64,000 nt of DNA from Halegenticoccus tardaugens (GTDB taxonomy: Archaea; Halobacteriota; Halobacteria; Halobacteriales; Haloferacaceae). This document shows, in pieces, positions 8,312 to 17,234 of the stretch (the stretch's first letter is position 1; every line of letters begins with the position of its first letter). Below the pieces are notes generated by a model. It saw nothing but the letters and a program-made list of their open reading frames with translations. It was not told the DNA's origin and did not search any database. The stretch is taken from assembly GCF_004116405.1 (NCBI RefSeq), contig NZ_SDIC01000005.1, positions 124,001 through 188,000 on the forward strand, read 5' to 3'. Made by a program: the position numbers and the translations under genes.

Positions 8312-9943
8312 ATGGACGTGAAAGACGACATGAAAGCGCTACTCATCGGCATCGACGCCGGATGTTTGTCGGTGTTCGAACGGCTATACGAGGCAGATGC
8401 GATCCCCAACATCAGGAGGATCTGTGAGGAAGGTATCTCCGGACCGCTGGAGTCACAGATCCCGCCGTGGACGCCGAGCGCGTGGCCGTCGATGTACACG
8501 GGCGTCAATCCAGGTAAACACGGCGTCTACGGGTTCGTCGACTACGACGGCTACGATTGGCACGTCGTCAGCGGCGGCGACGTGAAAGAGCGCGCCCTCT
8601 GGTCCTTGCTCGACGAGCACGGCATGTCGAGCGTGGTGGTAAACGTGCCGGTGACCCATCCGCCGGACGAGATCGACGGCGCAATCGTTCCCGGGTTCAT
8701 CGGCCCCGAGGACCCCACCTGTCATCCGAGGGGAACCCTCGAAGAGCTACGGCGCAAACTCGGCGAGTATCGGGTGTACCCGGCGTACTCGCGCGGCGAC
8801 AAGGAGGTCACCGACGCCGAAAAGATGGACGAGTACTGCGCCCTCGTTGGGATGCGCAGCGAGGCGTTCCGATATCTCGTGAACGAGCACGAACCGGACT
8901 TCGGCTTCGTCCAGTTCCAGAAGACGGACACCGTCTTCCACGAGTTCGACGGCGATCCCGAGAAGGTTGAACGGGTCTACCGGACGACGGACGAGGAGAT
9001 CGGACGAATCCTCGACGAGTTCGATCCCGAGCAGGTGTTCATTGCGAGCGATCATGGGATGGGACCGTACGAGAAGTACGAGTTCCGCATCAACGAGTAT
9101 CTTCGTGACAAGGGGTACGTCGAGATCACGAAGGGAGGCAAAGGCATGCCCTCGTGGAACCCGATCCGGGATCGGCTCCGCGAGGGACACGACGAGAACA
9201 CGTGGGAACCGAGCACAGCCGAGCGTCTCGCCGCCTATGCGGCGAAGTTCGGCCTCACGGCGGAGCGGGTCGGCAAGGGCCTGAAGACAGTCGGCCTCGA
9301 CGACATCGCCCGTCGGTACGCGCCCGAGAATGTCACGCGGACCGCCAACGAGCAGGTCGACTTCCCTAACTCGATCGCGTACATGCGCGCGCGGACCGAA
9401 CTCGGCGTTCGAATCAACCTCGAAGGGCGCGAGCCCGCGGGCGTCGTTCCGCAGTCGGAGTACGACACCATCCGCGCGGACCTCATCGAGTACCTGCGCG
9501 GCGTCTCGACGCCGGACGGCGATCCGATGTTCGAGGACGTCGCACCGCGTGAGGAGTACTTCCACGGCCCGTACCTCGACAAGGCGGTCGACATCGTCAC
9601 GGTGCCGAACAACTTCGAGCAGTTCCTCTCGGCACACGTCCTCGACGGCTACTTCGCGCCGCCGACCGAACCGTGGAACCACAAGCTCGACGGCGTGTTC
9701 GCCGCGAAAGGCGTCGGCATCGACACCGCGGCCTCGATCGAGGGTGCGCACCTGTTCGATGTCGCACCGACCATCATGTCGGCACTGGGCATTCCCTACA
9801 GCGATCGGATGGACGGCCGTGTGCTGCCGATCGTTTCCGACATCGGATCGGACGAGTACGATTCCTACGACGAATTCGAAGCGGTATCGGAGGCGGGCGA
9901 CGGCGTTCAGGACCGGCTTGCGGACCTCGGTTACCTAGAGTAA
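8312..9943 (+). CDS. type I phosphodiesterase / nucleotide pyrophosphatase family protein
   Basis: A 543-residue alkaline-phosphatase-superfamily enzyme. The metal-binding GIDAGCLSV is near residue 11. The Thr nucleophile segment PPWTPSAWPSMYTG near residue 50 is followed by GKHGVYGF, typical of the phosphodiesterase branch. The second metal site is in IASDHGMGPYEKYEF near residue 245. The protein ends in DRLADLGYLE, a tail shared with the sulfatase-like proteins elsewhere in this window. A GGAGG sits four bases before the chosen ATG; a second ATG at 8330 is possible. Without a signal peptide it is likely cytoplasmic. Relatives occur in archaeal glycan loci, and the substrate may be a nucleotide sugar or lipid-linked phosphodiester, which is inference. 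Confidence 0.85.
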   Translation: MDVKDDMKALLIGIDAGCLSVFERLYEADAIPNIRRICEEGISGPLESQIPPWTPSAWPSMYTGVNPGKHGVYGFVDYDGYDWHVVSGGDVKERALWSLLDEHGMSSVVVNVPVTHPPDEIDGAIVPGFIGPEDPTCHPRGTLEELRRKLGEYRVYPAYSRGDKEVTDAEKMDEYCALVGMRSEAFRYLVNEHEPDFGFVQFQKTDTVFHEFDGDPEKVERVYRTTDEEIGRILDEFDPEQVFIASDHGMGPYEKYEFRINEYLRDKGYVEITKGGKGMPSWNPIRDRLREGHDENTWEPSTAERLAAYAAKFGLTAERVGKGLKTVGLDDIARRYAPENVTRTANEQVDFPNSIAYMRARTELGVRINLEGREPAGVVPQSEYDTIRADLIEYLRGVSTPDGDPMFEDVAPREEYFHGPYLDKAVDIVTVPNNFEQFLSAHVLDGYFAPPTEPWNHKLDGVFAAKGVGIDTAASIEGAHLFDVAPTIMSALGIPYSDRMDGRVLPIVSDIGSDEYDSYDEFEAVSEAGDGVQDRLADLGYLE

Positions 9944-10136
9944 CGCCTCCTGCGGCCTTCTGTCAGTCTTCTTTACCGGCTTAGATCGGTCCTTTCGCAC
10001 ACGGGGTATCCGAAGCCGACGTCGAATCCGCGACGGCCACGAGATCGCGTCGCCGCCGTCGAGAGGGAGTTCGTTTTTCCACCTAGACAAAAGACGGATT
10101 CGACGCTAACATTCAACTAAACGGTAGCGCGGAGTC

Positions 10137-10533
10137 CCCTTTCTCAACCGCGAGCGAAGTGAGCGGGAGGGAGGGGAGGAGCGCGTGGCGAAGCAGGACG
10201 AAACAGTTAGTATCGTCCGACACGTCTTACGTGGTCCTGCTGCGGGCAACAGACAGCCCTGCGACGGGTGCCGAACCACCATTGCGGGCGGGAAAGGTTT
10301 GGTTCCTCGCCACGGACGGGCCGTCGTTAACCGGCCCCGAGGGACGGACCAACGACGCGACCACTCCGAGCAAGCTCGAATTGCCGCGAAATCGCTGCGG
10401 TCACGTCAAATTAAAGTGCCTCTGTCGACCGACCGCACCGGCACACAAGTCGGTCCGGGACCACAACTCCCGACCGACGCCACGCAAGCCTCGTCCTCAG
10501 AGCGCCGAAGGCGCTCAGGGCGGGGTAGTTGAC
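10137..10533 (+). mobile_element. short non-autonomous palindromic element A (PATE-like)
   Basis: About 397 bp homologous over its whole length to the element at 17565-17970, which lies in the opposite orientation; I estimate roughly three quarters identity by eye. The left end is a GC-rich imperfect palindrome followed by GGGAGGGAGGGG. The right end is GAGCGCCGAAGGCGCTC followed by AGGGCGGGGTAGTTGAC, the type of terminus seen on haloarchaeal IS1341-type tnpB elements. No transposase gene is present. Element B has an in-frame TGA where A is open, so I do not regard it as protein-coding. It fits the palindrome-associated elements described in Haloquadratum and may encode an omegaRNA-like transcript. 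Confidence 0.65.
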
Positions 10534-10683
10534 ACCCTCATCTACATTATTCACAGTAAACATGTAGATAGCTATCGCAGAGACGCTCTCGAGTGCAGCA
10601 CCGATAATACCGAAGAATGGACCGCGGATCACCATCCCGGATCCCATGACCAATAGCACGATGAGCGGAAAGTCCTGTTCCAT
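10534..10683 (-). pseudogene. small membrane protein gene, 3' end replaced by element A
   Basis: An ATG at 10683 opens a frame reading MEQDFPLIVLLVMGSGMVI, then a second hydrophobic stretch (FFGIIGAALESVSAIAIYMF) and VNNVDEG. At 10533 it runs into the terminus of element A and becomes element sequence (VNYPALSAFGALRT). A TATA-like TTAAATATAT about 29 bases upstream of the ATG suggests a real leaderless gene. I do not recognise the family. The insertion most likely truncated it, although a short fused product is possible. Confidence 0.45.
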
Positions 10684-10745
10684 GCCAGTTAGATGCTGTT
10701 GACCCAAACATATATTTAATCGAATTTACGTGTTTCAGAGTTCAA

Positions 10746-12635
10746 TCACCCTCGCGACGCCCAAATCGGCGCGAGGTCGCGCCGACCGCCAAGCGTGAGC
10801 ACGAACAGGGCGGCGAGACCGACTCCGTAGGCGACGACGAGCGGAACCGCCACGAGCAGCATCGTCAGCGCGCCGCCAGGCGTGAAGTAGGCGGCGAACG
10901 CGAGGATACCGACGATGGTTTCCCGCCAGCGGTTTCGCATCGACCGGTAGGGGACGCCGGCGGTGTTAAGGAGGAGCATCGACACCGGCACGTCCGCGAG
11001 GAGGCCGATTCCGGCGGTGGTGTAGAAGACGAGCCAGAAGAAGTCGGAGATGCGGTAGCTGATGAGCATGTCCGCGCGGACCGCGTCGGCGACGAGGTAG
11101 GAGATGACCGCCGGCGCAACGTAGGCGTACCCGAGTGCGAACCCGCCAGTGAGACCGACCGAGAGCGCGATGACCCACCCGAAGATGACGCGTCGACGAC
11201 CGCGGACGAACCCCCGCTCTCGAAGGGCCGGCCACGCGTAGTACGCGACGACCGGGAGCGTCCCGAGCAGCGCGACGAGGACGGAGAACTTCATCTCGAA
11301 CACGAGCGCTTCGACGGGGTGTAGCGTCACGATTTCGAGTGAATTGGATCGGACGCCGGCGGGGAGACGACCGAGGAAGTCGCGCGTCACCCCATCGATC
11401 CCGCCCGAGTACAGCCACGTGAACGTCCCCGCCATGAGCAGGCCGAACGTGGCGACGATACGGAACGCCCGGGCCGAGACGCTGTCGAAGACGAACCGGA
11501 GGTCCCAGTAGTACCCGCCGACGTCGTCGTCCGACGGACCATCGGCGAGCTCACGCAGGAACGCGTCGCCCGCGCGAACAGTTCTGTCTTCGAGGTCGCG
11601 AACGGAGTTCTCCGGATCGTTCGCGGGTGCTTCGTCGACGGGCGTTCCCGTGCGACGATGGTGAGCGTCATCGAACCGATCGAGGAGTGCTCGTGCCTTC
11701 TCGTGATCACCGTCTTCGAGGGCGGCGTCGGCATACGACAGCGCGTCGGCTTCAGAGAGCACGTCGAACGCCTCCGAGGGCGCGGCGCGGACGCCCGCCG
11801 CGTCAAGCGTTCGGAGGTTGAGCGCGGCCGGATCGCCGGTGCGCTCGCGACCAGCAATGGTCGCGACTTTCGAGAACGCGAGGCCGACGCCGTAGAGGGC
11901 GACAAGTGGGATCGCGACGAGCGACATCGAAAAGGGATCGGGCGAGCCGTTCGCCATCGAACTGATCACGACGATGCCGACGACGGCGTGACGCCACCTC
12001 TCACGGAACGTCGCGTAGGGTACCATACCGGTATACGATAGTCCGGTCATGACGAGCGGGAGTTCCGCAGCCAAGCCGAAGACGAACGTCAGCAGCAAGA
12101 GAAATTCGGCCCACTCGACAATTGAGTACTCGGGCTGAAAGCCCGCGCTCACCGCGTTTCCCGCCAGGAAATCGAACAGGAGCGGAAAAAAGAATAGGTA
12201 ACTGTAGATCACGCCGAGCGCGAAGAGGACGGCCGAGAGGAGCCCGATCGACAGGAGCTTCCCGCGTGGAACCGCCGGCCGCGGCAACAGATCGCGCGCC
12301 TGCAGTGCCTCACGCGCATAGTAAATGAACCACGGAGCAGCGACTAACAGGCCGGCGACGAGCGCGATCTTCGCCTGAAGGAGAACGACGTCGAACGGCG
12401 TCACGGCGATAAATTCGACCTCAGAGCGGACCGGCGCGCTCATCCCCGCGACCGTCGCGCTCTGTAGGGCGTCCCAGACGTACAGTCGAAACGCATAGAA
12501 GGATCCCACGAATCCAATGAGAAAGACGACGAATACTTTTCGGAGATCCTTCTGGGCAGCCCGAACCATCGCACCGGCCGTCTCGTGACCATCGCTTAGT
12601 GCGCTTCGAGAACGTTCCCCGAGCAATTCACCCAT
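10746..12635 (-). CDS. tatC: twin-arginine translocase subunit, double TatC fusion (TatCt type)
   Basis: This 629-residue protein contains two TatC domains in one chain. The first (about residues 25-260) starts AGAMVRAAQKDLRKVFVVFLIGF and holds APWFIYYAREAL and FVFGLAAELPLVM. A hydrophilic linker of about 110 residues follows. The second (about 375-620) holds AYYAWPALRERGF and TTAGIGLLADVPVSMLLL. Double TatC proteins (TatCt) are a haloarchaeal speciality and serve the dominant Tat route by which folded proteins are exported. The ATG at 12635 is chosen because the extension to 12665 uses TTG and adds an unconserved leader. Likely local clients are the Tat-signal proteins at 13367, 35065 and possibly 40276. 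The usual single-domain TatC partner is not seen here. Confidence 0.93.
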   Translation of the reverse strand: MGELLGERSRSALSDGHETAGAMVRAAQKDLRKVFVVFLIGFVGSFYAFRLYVWDALQSATVAGMSAPVRSEVEFIAVTPFDVVLLQAKIALVAGLLVAAPWFIYYAREALQARDLLPRPAVPRGKLLSIGLLSAVLFALGVIYSYLFFFPLLFDFLAGNAVSAGFQPEYSIVEWAEFLLLLTFVFGLAAELPLVMTGLSYTGMVPYATFRERWRHAVVGIVVISSMANGSPDPFSMSLVAIPLVALYGVGLAFSKVATIAGRERTGDPAALNLRTLDAAGVRAAPSEAFDVLSEADALSYADAALEDGDHEKARALLDRFDDAHHRRTGTPVDEAPANDPENSVRDLEDRTVRAGDAFLRELADGPSDDDVGGYYWDLRFVFDSVSARAFRIVATFGLLMAGTFTWLYSGGIDGVTRDFLGRLPAGVRSNSLEIVTLHPVEALVFEMKFSVLVALLGTLPVVAYYAWPALRERGFVRGRRRVIFGWVIALSVGLTGGFALGYAYVAPAVISYLVADAVRADMLISYRISDFFWLVFYTTAGIGLLADVPVSMLLLNTAGVPYRSMRNRWRETIVGILAFAAYFTPGGALTMLLVAVPLVVAYGVGLAALFVLTLGGRRDLAPIWASRG

Positions 12636-12665
12636 AGCTGATAGGTGGGTGGTCGGCGATATCAA

Positions 12666-13314
12666 CCTTTCAGGCGCCTGTCGACGGTTTCTCTCCTTGA
12701 AATATCAGAGAAGAATACATTACGGGCGACGGGACCGGTCGCTCGTCGGTTCCAGCGTACAAACGAAAACGGAAATGGAAACGAAACGAATCCGACTCCG
12801 GAACCGAAAACGGATTCATGTGCGTAGAGCGCAGGGGCCAAACCGTACCCGTAGACGATCGGATTCGATCTCTCACAGAGGATCAGAATGAACCCCGTCT
12901 GACGAAGAGTTACGTGTGAAGCAAATGTTTGCGCAAACGCACCCGAATACGTTTTTTCCATCAGTAGCACCGTCCGCTTCGGACGAAGGCCCGTCGAAAC
13001 AGTGCGTAGCTCATAACGAGTACCGGTACAGGCGGCGACGATTCGCCGGCAGTCGAGTCTCCTTCCACGGATTGTTCATCCAGTCGAACCGCGGGGCCGA
13101 TCCGCTCGAAAGACTAGACGGTAGCTTCGAACGAAAGAGCCCCGGGCGTTTTGGTCATTTCATGAGGGGTGAACGGTTCATCCTTCGACTGCCAGTTACA
13201 AGTGAAAAGAGGTGACTTTTGCCCAGACGTCGGACTCGTCCCCATCCGACGGAGGGGGCCCCGTACCGGCCGATTTCTCGGTATTCAGCCGCTTATATGG
13301 CTGCTAAGGCCATT
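12666..13314. other. intergenic region without a recognisable gene
   Basis: About 650 bp between tatC and the deacetylase gene. Part of it (12770-12830) is purine-rich with repeated GAAAACG-like and CCGGAACCG-like words. No frame shows a convincing conserved protein, and I see no RNA gene or element end. Confidence 0.4.
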
Positions 13315-13338
13315 CTTAGCGTCCGTATTATAATGAGG
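13315..13338 (+). promoter_or_regulatory. promoter module CTTAGC-N6-ATTATAATGAGG
   Basis: CTTAGC, six bases, then ATTATAATGAGG about 30 bp before the deacetylase ATG. The spacing and both blocks resemble the glmU and glmS promoters. The expected start site near 13355 would give a very short leader. Confidence 0.55.
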
Positions 13339-13366
13339 ACCTGAACGAAAGAGGCGAAGCACGAAT

Positions 13367-14662
13367 ATGAAGCGACCATCGACCCGCCGTAGCTTCCTCG
13401 CAACGCTCGGCGCCGCCGGAACAGTCTCCATCGCGGGCTGTACCGACGTATTCGGAGAGTCGTCGGAATCGACGGATACCACGACCAAAGAACCGACTGA
13501 CGCCAAGACGTCGGGCGGAGAGGAGATGACCAGCGAACAGTCCGGAAACGAGTCTCCGTTCACGCGCGGCGAACTCGTCGAGGACTTCGAGGGCTTTAAG
13601 AACATCAACAACGCCGATTGGGGAATAATTGGGGGCAACGTGAAACTCGACTCCAAGGAGGTGTACGCCGGTTCCCAATCGCTCAGTCTCGAGAACAAGA
13701 ACGGCGAAGTCGCTGGCCTGTACAAGGCATTCCCAGAGGGGTTAGATCTCTCGAAGCACGACCTGTCGCTCGCAGTTAAACTCGACAAGCCGACCGCTGG
13801 CTACATCGCAGCCGAACTCATCGCCCCTGCGCGCAGCGACATGCTCACCAGTCGGCGCTACATTCCTCAAGAACTGAACGACTGGGTCCGCATCGACTTT
13901 GGATACACCGAGCGCCAGGGCGAGCCGATTCTGAAGGGCGTTCAGGAACTCCGTCTCATGGTGATATCGGATCCAGGAAGTGCTATCCAAGCTAGGATCG
14001 ACGATCTGCGGAAGATCCCTAAGCCAAAGAAGGGGAAGGTTATCTTCCAATTCGACGATAATCACATCTCACAATACGAGACCGCCTTCGACATCCTCAA
14101 AAAGGAAGACATGCCAGGCAGCGTCGGTGTCATCCCGGACACCGTCAACGGCCAAGAAGCACTCTCGGATGGCCACATGCGCGAGATGCGTGACGCGGGC
14201 TGGGACATGATGGCCCACCCGCAGTCGAGCGAACCGCTCCCGGCCTACCCGGCGAACAAACAGCGCGAGATGATTCAGAGCGCGAAGCGCTACCTCGAAC
14301 TCAAGGGGTTCCAGAAGGGTGCCCGGCACTTCGTCGCGCCGTACAACCGCGTGAGCAACGAAACGCTCGACATCGTGAGCGAGTTCCACGAGACTGGGTT
14401 CCTCCAGGGCGCGTGCCCCAGCAACGCGACCGAGCCCAGCTCGATGCACACGATCTCGCGCGTGAACGGCGCGGACGTCGAGGGCGTCCAGCAGATCCTC
14501 AACATCGCCGAGGACACCGGGCAGATGGTCGTCATCGCGTATCACGACATCGGCAATGGCAATAACTACGAGACGACGACCGACCAGTTTAAAAGCATCG
14601 TGAACCACGTCGCTGGGCAGGACATCGACGTCATCACGCCGTCGAAACTGATCGACGGCTGA
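13367..14662 (+). CDS. Tat-exported lipoprotein with polysaccharide deacetylase domain
   Basis: A 431-residue protein. The N-terminus TRRSFLATLGAAGTVSIAGC combines a twin-arginine motif with a lipobox, so it should be exported folded and lipid-anchored at Cys26. A Thr/Ser/Glu-rich linker and a beta-rich domain (about residues 65-215) follow. The NodB-homology domain begins KGKVIFQFDDNH near residue 222. The Asp pair and the later MMAHPQSSE (H-x3-S) supply the metal-site pattern of CE4 esterases, and FVAPYNR and VIAYHDIG match later family motifs. It probably removes acetyl groups from GlcNAc-type residues of a surface glycan. The usual TFDDG is FDDN here. It shares a promoter-module variant with glmU and glmS. 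Confidence 0.88.
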   Translation: MKRPSTRRSFLATLGAAGTVSIAGCTDVFGESSESTDTTTKEPTDAKTSGGEEMTSEQSGNESPFTRGELVEDFEGFKNINNADWGIIGGNVKLDSKEVYAGSQSLSLENKNGEVAGLYKAFPEGLDLSKHDLSLAVKLDKPTAGYIAAELIAPARSDMLTSRRYIPQELNDWVRIDFGYTERQGEPILKGVQELRLMVISDPGSAIQARIDDLRKIPKPKKGKVIFQFDDNHISQYETAFDILKKEDMPGSVGVIPDTVNGQEALSDGHMREMRDAGWDMMAHPQSSEPLPAYPANKQREMIQSAKRYLELKGFQKGARHFVAPYNRVSNETLDIVSEFHETGFLQGACPSNATEPSSMHTISRVNGADVEGVQQILNIAEDTGQMVVIAYHDIGNGNNYETTTDQFKSIVNHVAGQDIDVITPSKLIDG

Positions 14663-14865
14663 GCCGTTATAAACCGACATCGTATATCTTTCGGTGTTCT
14701 TCGACGTCTGAGGCGGACGAACGAGCCGACTTTTCACTCGCCATCTTTCAACATGCAGGAACCCCCGTCCCATGGAGCGGAGAGGAATGCGACATTTAGC
14801 TGTCTATCTACCTACTGCGCTCCATCGGTGCCGAGTGCGCGATAGCCATCGAGAAGAAGGCCCTT

Positions 14866-14932
14866 TCACAGGATTGCAGGGCGAAGAAGCCCACGACTAA
14901 AGTCGTGAGAGGAATCGCCCTGCAATCCTGTG
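14866..14932. repeat. nested inverted repeat at an IS200-type element end
   Basis: Outer arms of 18-19 bases, CACAGGATTGCAGGGGCGA (14866-14884) and TCGCCCTGCAATCCTGTG (14915-14932), pair perfectly except for one extra G. They enclose a second hairpin, CACGACT-AA-AGTCGTG (14892-14907). The inner hairpin resembles those at 26139-26158 and 32136-32156. It lies just past the 3' end of the broken tnpA and is likely the element terminus. Confidence 0.7.
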
Positions 14933-14939
14933 AGTTCGG

Positions 14940-15310
14940 TCACTGTTCACCCTCCTCGTGGCGCTGGACGTAGTCTTGAACCGTTTCGCTTGAGACGTGC
15001 CCCGCTGTTCCTGCGTAGTGTCCACGCGCCCACTTGATTTTCTCGCCGTCGTGGTCGGCGCAGCGGTGTTGTACTTCCGCCAGGAAATACCCTTGAACCA
15101 GTTGGTAAGAGGCGACGGAGCGTGCTTCGGTGGGCTACTGACGAACAGGTGAACATGGTCGGGTTGGATAGTCAGGTCAATTATCTCCAACCCCTTCTCG
15201 TCGGCGATCTCGTGGAGGATTCGGCGCACACGGTCAGCGACCTCGTTTACCAGTACCGAGTTACGGTACTTCGGCAACCACACTATGTGGTAGTTGAGGT
15301 TGTAGGTCAC
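14940..15310 (-). pseudogene. tnpA: IS200-type Y1 transposase tnpA, frameshifted
   Basis: The reading frame starts VTYNLNYHIVWLPKYRNSVLVNEVADRV and contains the HUH motif QPDHVHLFVSSPPKHAPS. After FKGISWRKYN the frame shifts; the other frame supplies the C-terminus GEKIKWARGHYAGTAGHVSS, ETVQDYVQRHEEGEQ and a stop at 14940. The Tyr in VQDYVQ is the likely catalytic residue. KTTRH precedes the first visible codon in frame without an ATG nearby, so the start may be lost as well. IS200-type TnpA is a single-strand transposase. It is inactive here unless the frame is corrected. Confidence 0.85.
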
Positions 15311-15499
15311 GTGCCGTGTGGTCTTCCTCCATATTGCATACTATGGTGCGAAGACACCTAAAAACTACCGAATAGCGTAGGAAATCGAGCCGGTCGTAGC
15401 AACGTGGTTCGGACGCACTATGCCTACCGCTCGACCCGCGCTTGAAGACGCGGGTATGCGCTCACATGATGTATCACCGTCGAGCACACGATCGCGGAA

Positions 15500-15765
15500 C
15501 TAGAGGTGCCGAACGATCCGACGTTGATTGGATTTAACATCGGAGAGTCCAAACTCCTGACAGGCTGTGCCTATCGAGACGGTACTCCGACCCAGTCCCA
15601 TATCTACAACGGTGGACGCACACGACATCTCCGCAAAGAGATGTTCACGACCCTCCGGCAGATTCAACGCGAGACGCTGCCGAGTGGAGCGTGGATGGGC
15701 AATTCGATCACTCCCAATACGCACTCACGAATAGTGTCGAGAAGACACTACGTATTTCCACATCG
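15500..15765 (+). pseudogene. tnpB: internal fragment of a tnpB-family gene
   Basis: The frame reads EVPNDPTLIGFNIGESKLLT, then GCAYRDGTPTQSHIYNGGRTRHLRKEM and LRQIQ. This matches the RuvC-I region (GFDIGESKL-type) of a haloarchaeal tnpB lineage unlike the other copies here. Asp is replaced by Asn (GFNIG), which would abolish catalysis. After QIQ the frame shifts to ERDAAEWSVDGQFD-type sequence, and then homology stops. Neither the N-terminal part nor the zinc finger is present. Confidence 0.65.
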
Positions 15766-16441
15766 CTTGAGTTGTGCAAAATTCAAGGTAAAATAATCCT
15801 CACATCGAATTTCAGTCCAGAATATTTTCATCCTAATCAAAGCCGATTTTAGAATGCCATTTTGTGTCGTTGATCGGTTTATTCACCTAGTAACTAAGCT
15901 ACTAGCACCCGGAGAGTAAATTGACGCCTCTCGTTCAGAGGGGTGTCAGACTGCACGGGTCGAGACGGAACAAGAGGGGCCCTACCTCCCACCCCTTGCC
16001 AGCCACCTCCCCTCCCTCCCACCCGTACCGTTTCTCGCAGTCTTTCGCGTCGTTCAGTATCACCGCCCAAGGCGCACTATCGGTGTCCTCATGCTCGGAC
16101 GGTTCTCCCGTTGTGTCTGATGAAACGGATGCGTCGCTCGTCAAACTTCACGGGATAAATGTAACTCGGTAGTGAGTCCTCTTTCGCTCAGAGCGACGGT
16201 GCGACGATCGATTCGAGCATCCGCCATCTGCGTCCCGGCAGTTCCCGCCTTCCGACTCGACCGCGCGTGACCGGCTCATCGATCGCGTTCTCGCAGGTAG
16301 CACCGACCGAAGAAGCGGGTTCTGCGAACGAGCAGGGCCTTTCGAGAACACTTACGCGTCGGGTCGAGAGACCGCGTCGGCTTCGACTTATTTACCGTCT
16401 AATAAAGACCTCTGTCGTGCAAGGTCGGAACAAGGAAAACC
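15766..16441. other. intergenic region, decayed sequence
   Basis: About 675 bp. A minus-strand frame at 15935-16144 reads TTGEPSEHEDTDSAPWAVIL then NDAKDCEKRYGWEGG. It may be the tail of an unrecognised gene, but it has no clear start or partner. A TATA-like CTTATTTAC near 16388 may serve the gene at 16442. Confidence 0.35.
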
Positions 16442-17218
16442 ATGCCGACCGCAGTTTCACGAACGGACGTGTGGGTACGGGGGAGACCGCGGAGCCGCGC
16501 GGTTGGCGAACAATCCTTCTGGGGTCGCCTTCCGCGTCGATTCAGCAGTGACGACCGATTCATTCAGGCCGGTCTCTTCGTCGCGGGCCTTTTGTTTTTT
16601 ATCGGTGCCGTCGCGGTCGTGATAGGTATTCCGGGCTCATCCGGAATGATTCCGGGTCCCGACGACGCGACCCCGGTTCCGGAGACGGACTCCGACATGA
16701 ACAACACCTCAACGCCAGAGGAAGAATCGGAAACGCCGGGGGGAGAGAACGAAGAGACAGCAACGCAGACGGCGACGCCAGAAACGCAAACCGACACTCC
16801 GACGCCAGAGCCGTCTACCGGAACCCAGTCTACCGAAGAACCGTTTACTGGAACCCAGTCTACCGAAGAACCGTTTACTGGAACCCAGTCTACCGAAGAA
16901 CCGTTTACTGGAACCCAGTCTACCGAAGAACCGTCTACCGAAACCCCGAAATGGACGACCGAGGACAATTCCTCGATTTTCGACCCGCCGAATCAGGGGA
17001 ACAATAGCGACGGTAACAACACAAACGGCGGAAATAACGACGGAGATGACACTGACGACAGTGACGACGGTTCCTCCAACGATCAAACTACGACCGCCGA
17101 ACCAACGCAAGACAGCTCCTCGGACGGGTCGAATAGTACGCTCTTCGGCGGATCGAACGATACGTTGGGGAACGACACGGGGGTCTCGATAGACCCGAGT
17201 CCGACATTCAACGATTAG
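16442..17218 (+). CDS. membrane-anchored, Thr/Pro/Glu-rich surface protein with tandem repeats
   Basis: A 258-residue protein of unrecognised family. A basic N-terminus of about 40 residues leads to one membrane segment (about 41-64, IQAGLFVAGLLFFIGAVAVV). The rest is low complexity: Thr/Glu/Pro-rich to about residue 175, including four 10-residue repeats of the type GTQSTEEPFT, and then Asn/Asp/Gly/Ser-rich. Such stretches are typical of extended, O-glycosylated stalks on haloarchaeal surface proteins. NNTS and NNT sequons are also candidate N-glycosylation sites. Function beyond a surface role cannot be assigned. It stands alone between element remnants. Confidence 0.7.
   Translation: MPTAVSRTDVWVRGRPRSRAVGEQSFWGRLPRRFSSDDRFIQAGLFVAGLLFFIGAVAVVIGIPGSSGMIPGPDDATPVPETDSDMNNTSTPEEESETPGGENEETATQTATPETQTDTPTPEPSTGTQSTEEPFTGTQSTEEPFTGTQSTEEPFTGTQSTEEPSTETPKWTTEDNSSIFDPPNQGNNSDGNNTNGGNNDGDDTDDSDDGSSNDQTTTAEPTQDSSSDGSNSTLFGGSNDTLGNDTGVSIDPSPTFND
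16811..16940 (+). repeat. 30-bp tandem repeat, four units, inside the surface protein gene
   Basis: Units start at 16821, 16851, 16881 and 16911 and are almost identical in DNA, with a partial unit before the first. Each encodes GTQSTEEP plus FT or ST. The near identity points to recent expansion or contraction by slippage or recombination. Confidence 0.92.
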
Positions 17219-17234
17219 CTTAACCGAGGTGCTA

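Noticed and set aside
10185-10532. Protein-coding frame in element A, sharing words such as TDRTGTQVGPGPQLPT with element B
   Set aside because: The similarity is explained by DNA homology; B has an in-frame TGA at the terminal hairpin, and substitutions do not favour silent positions by eye.
15935-16144. Minus-strand frame reading DTDSAPWAVILNDAKDCEKR
   Set aside because: It could be a gene fragment, but there is no recognised family, start signal or context; mentioned only in the intergenic note.
16811-16940. CRISPR array
   Set aside because: The 30-bp units are direct tandem repeats without spacers, inside a coding frame.
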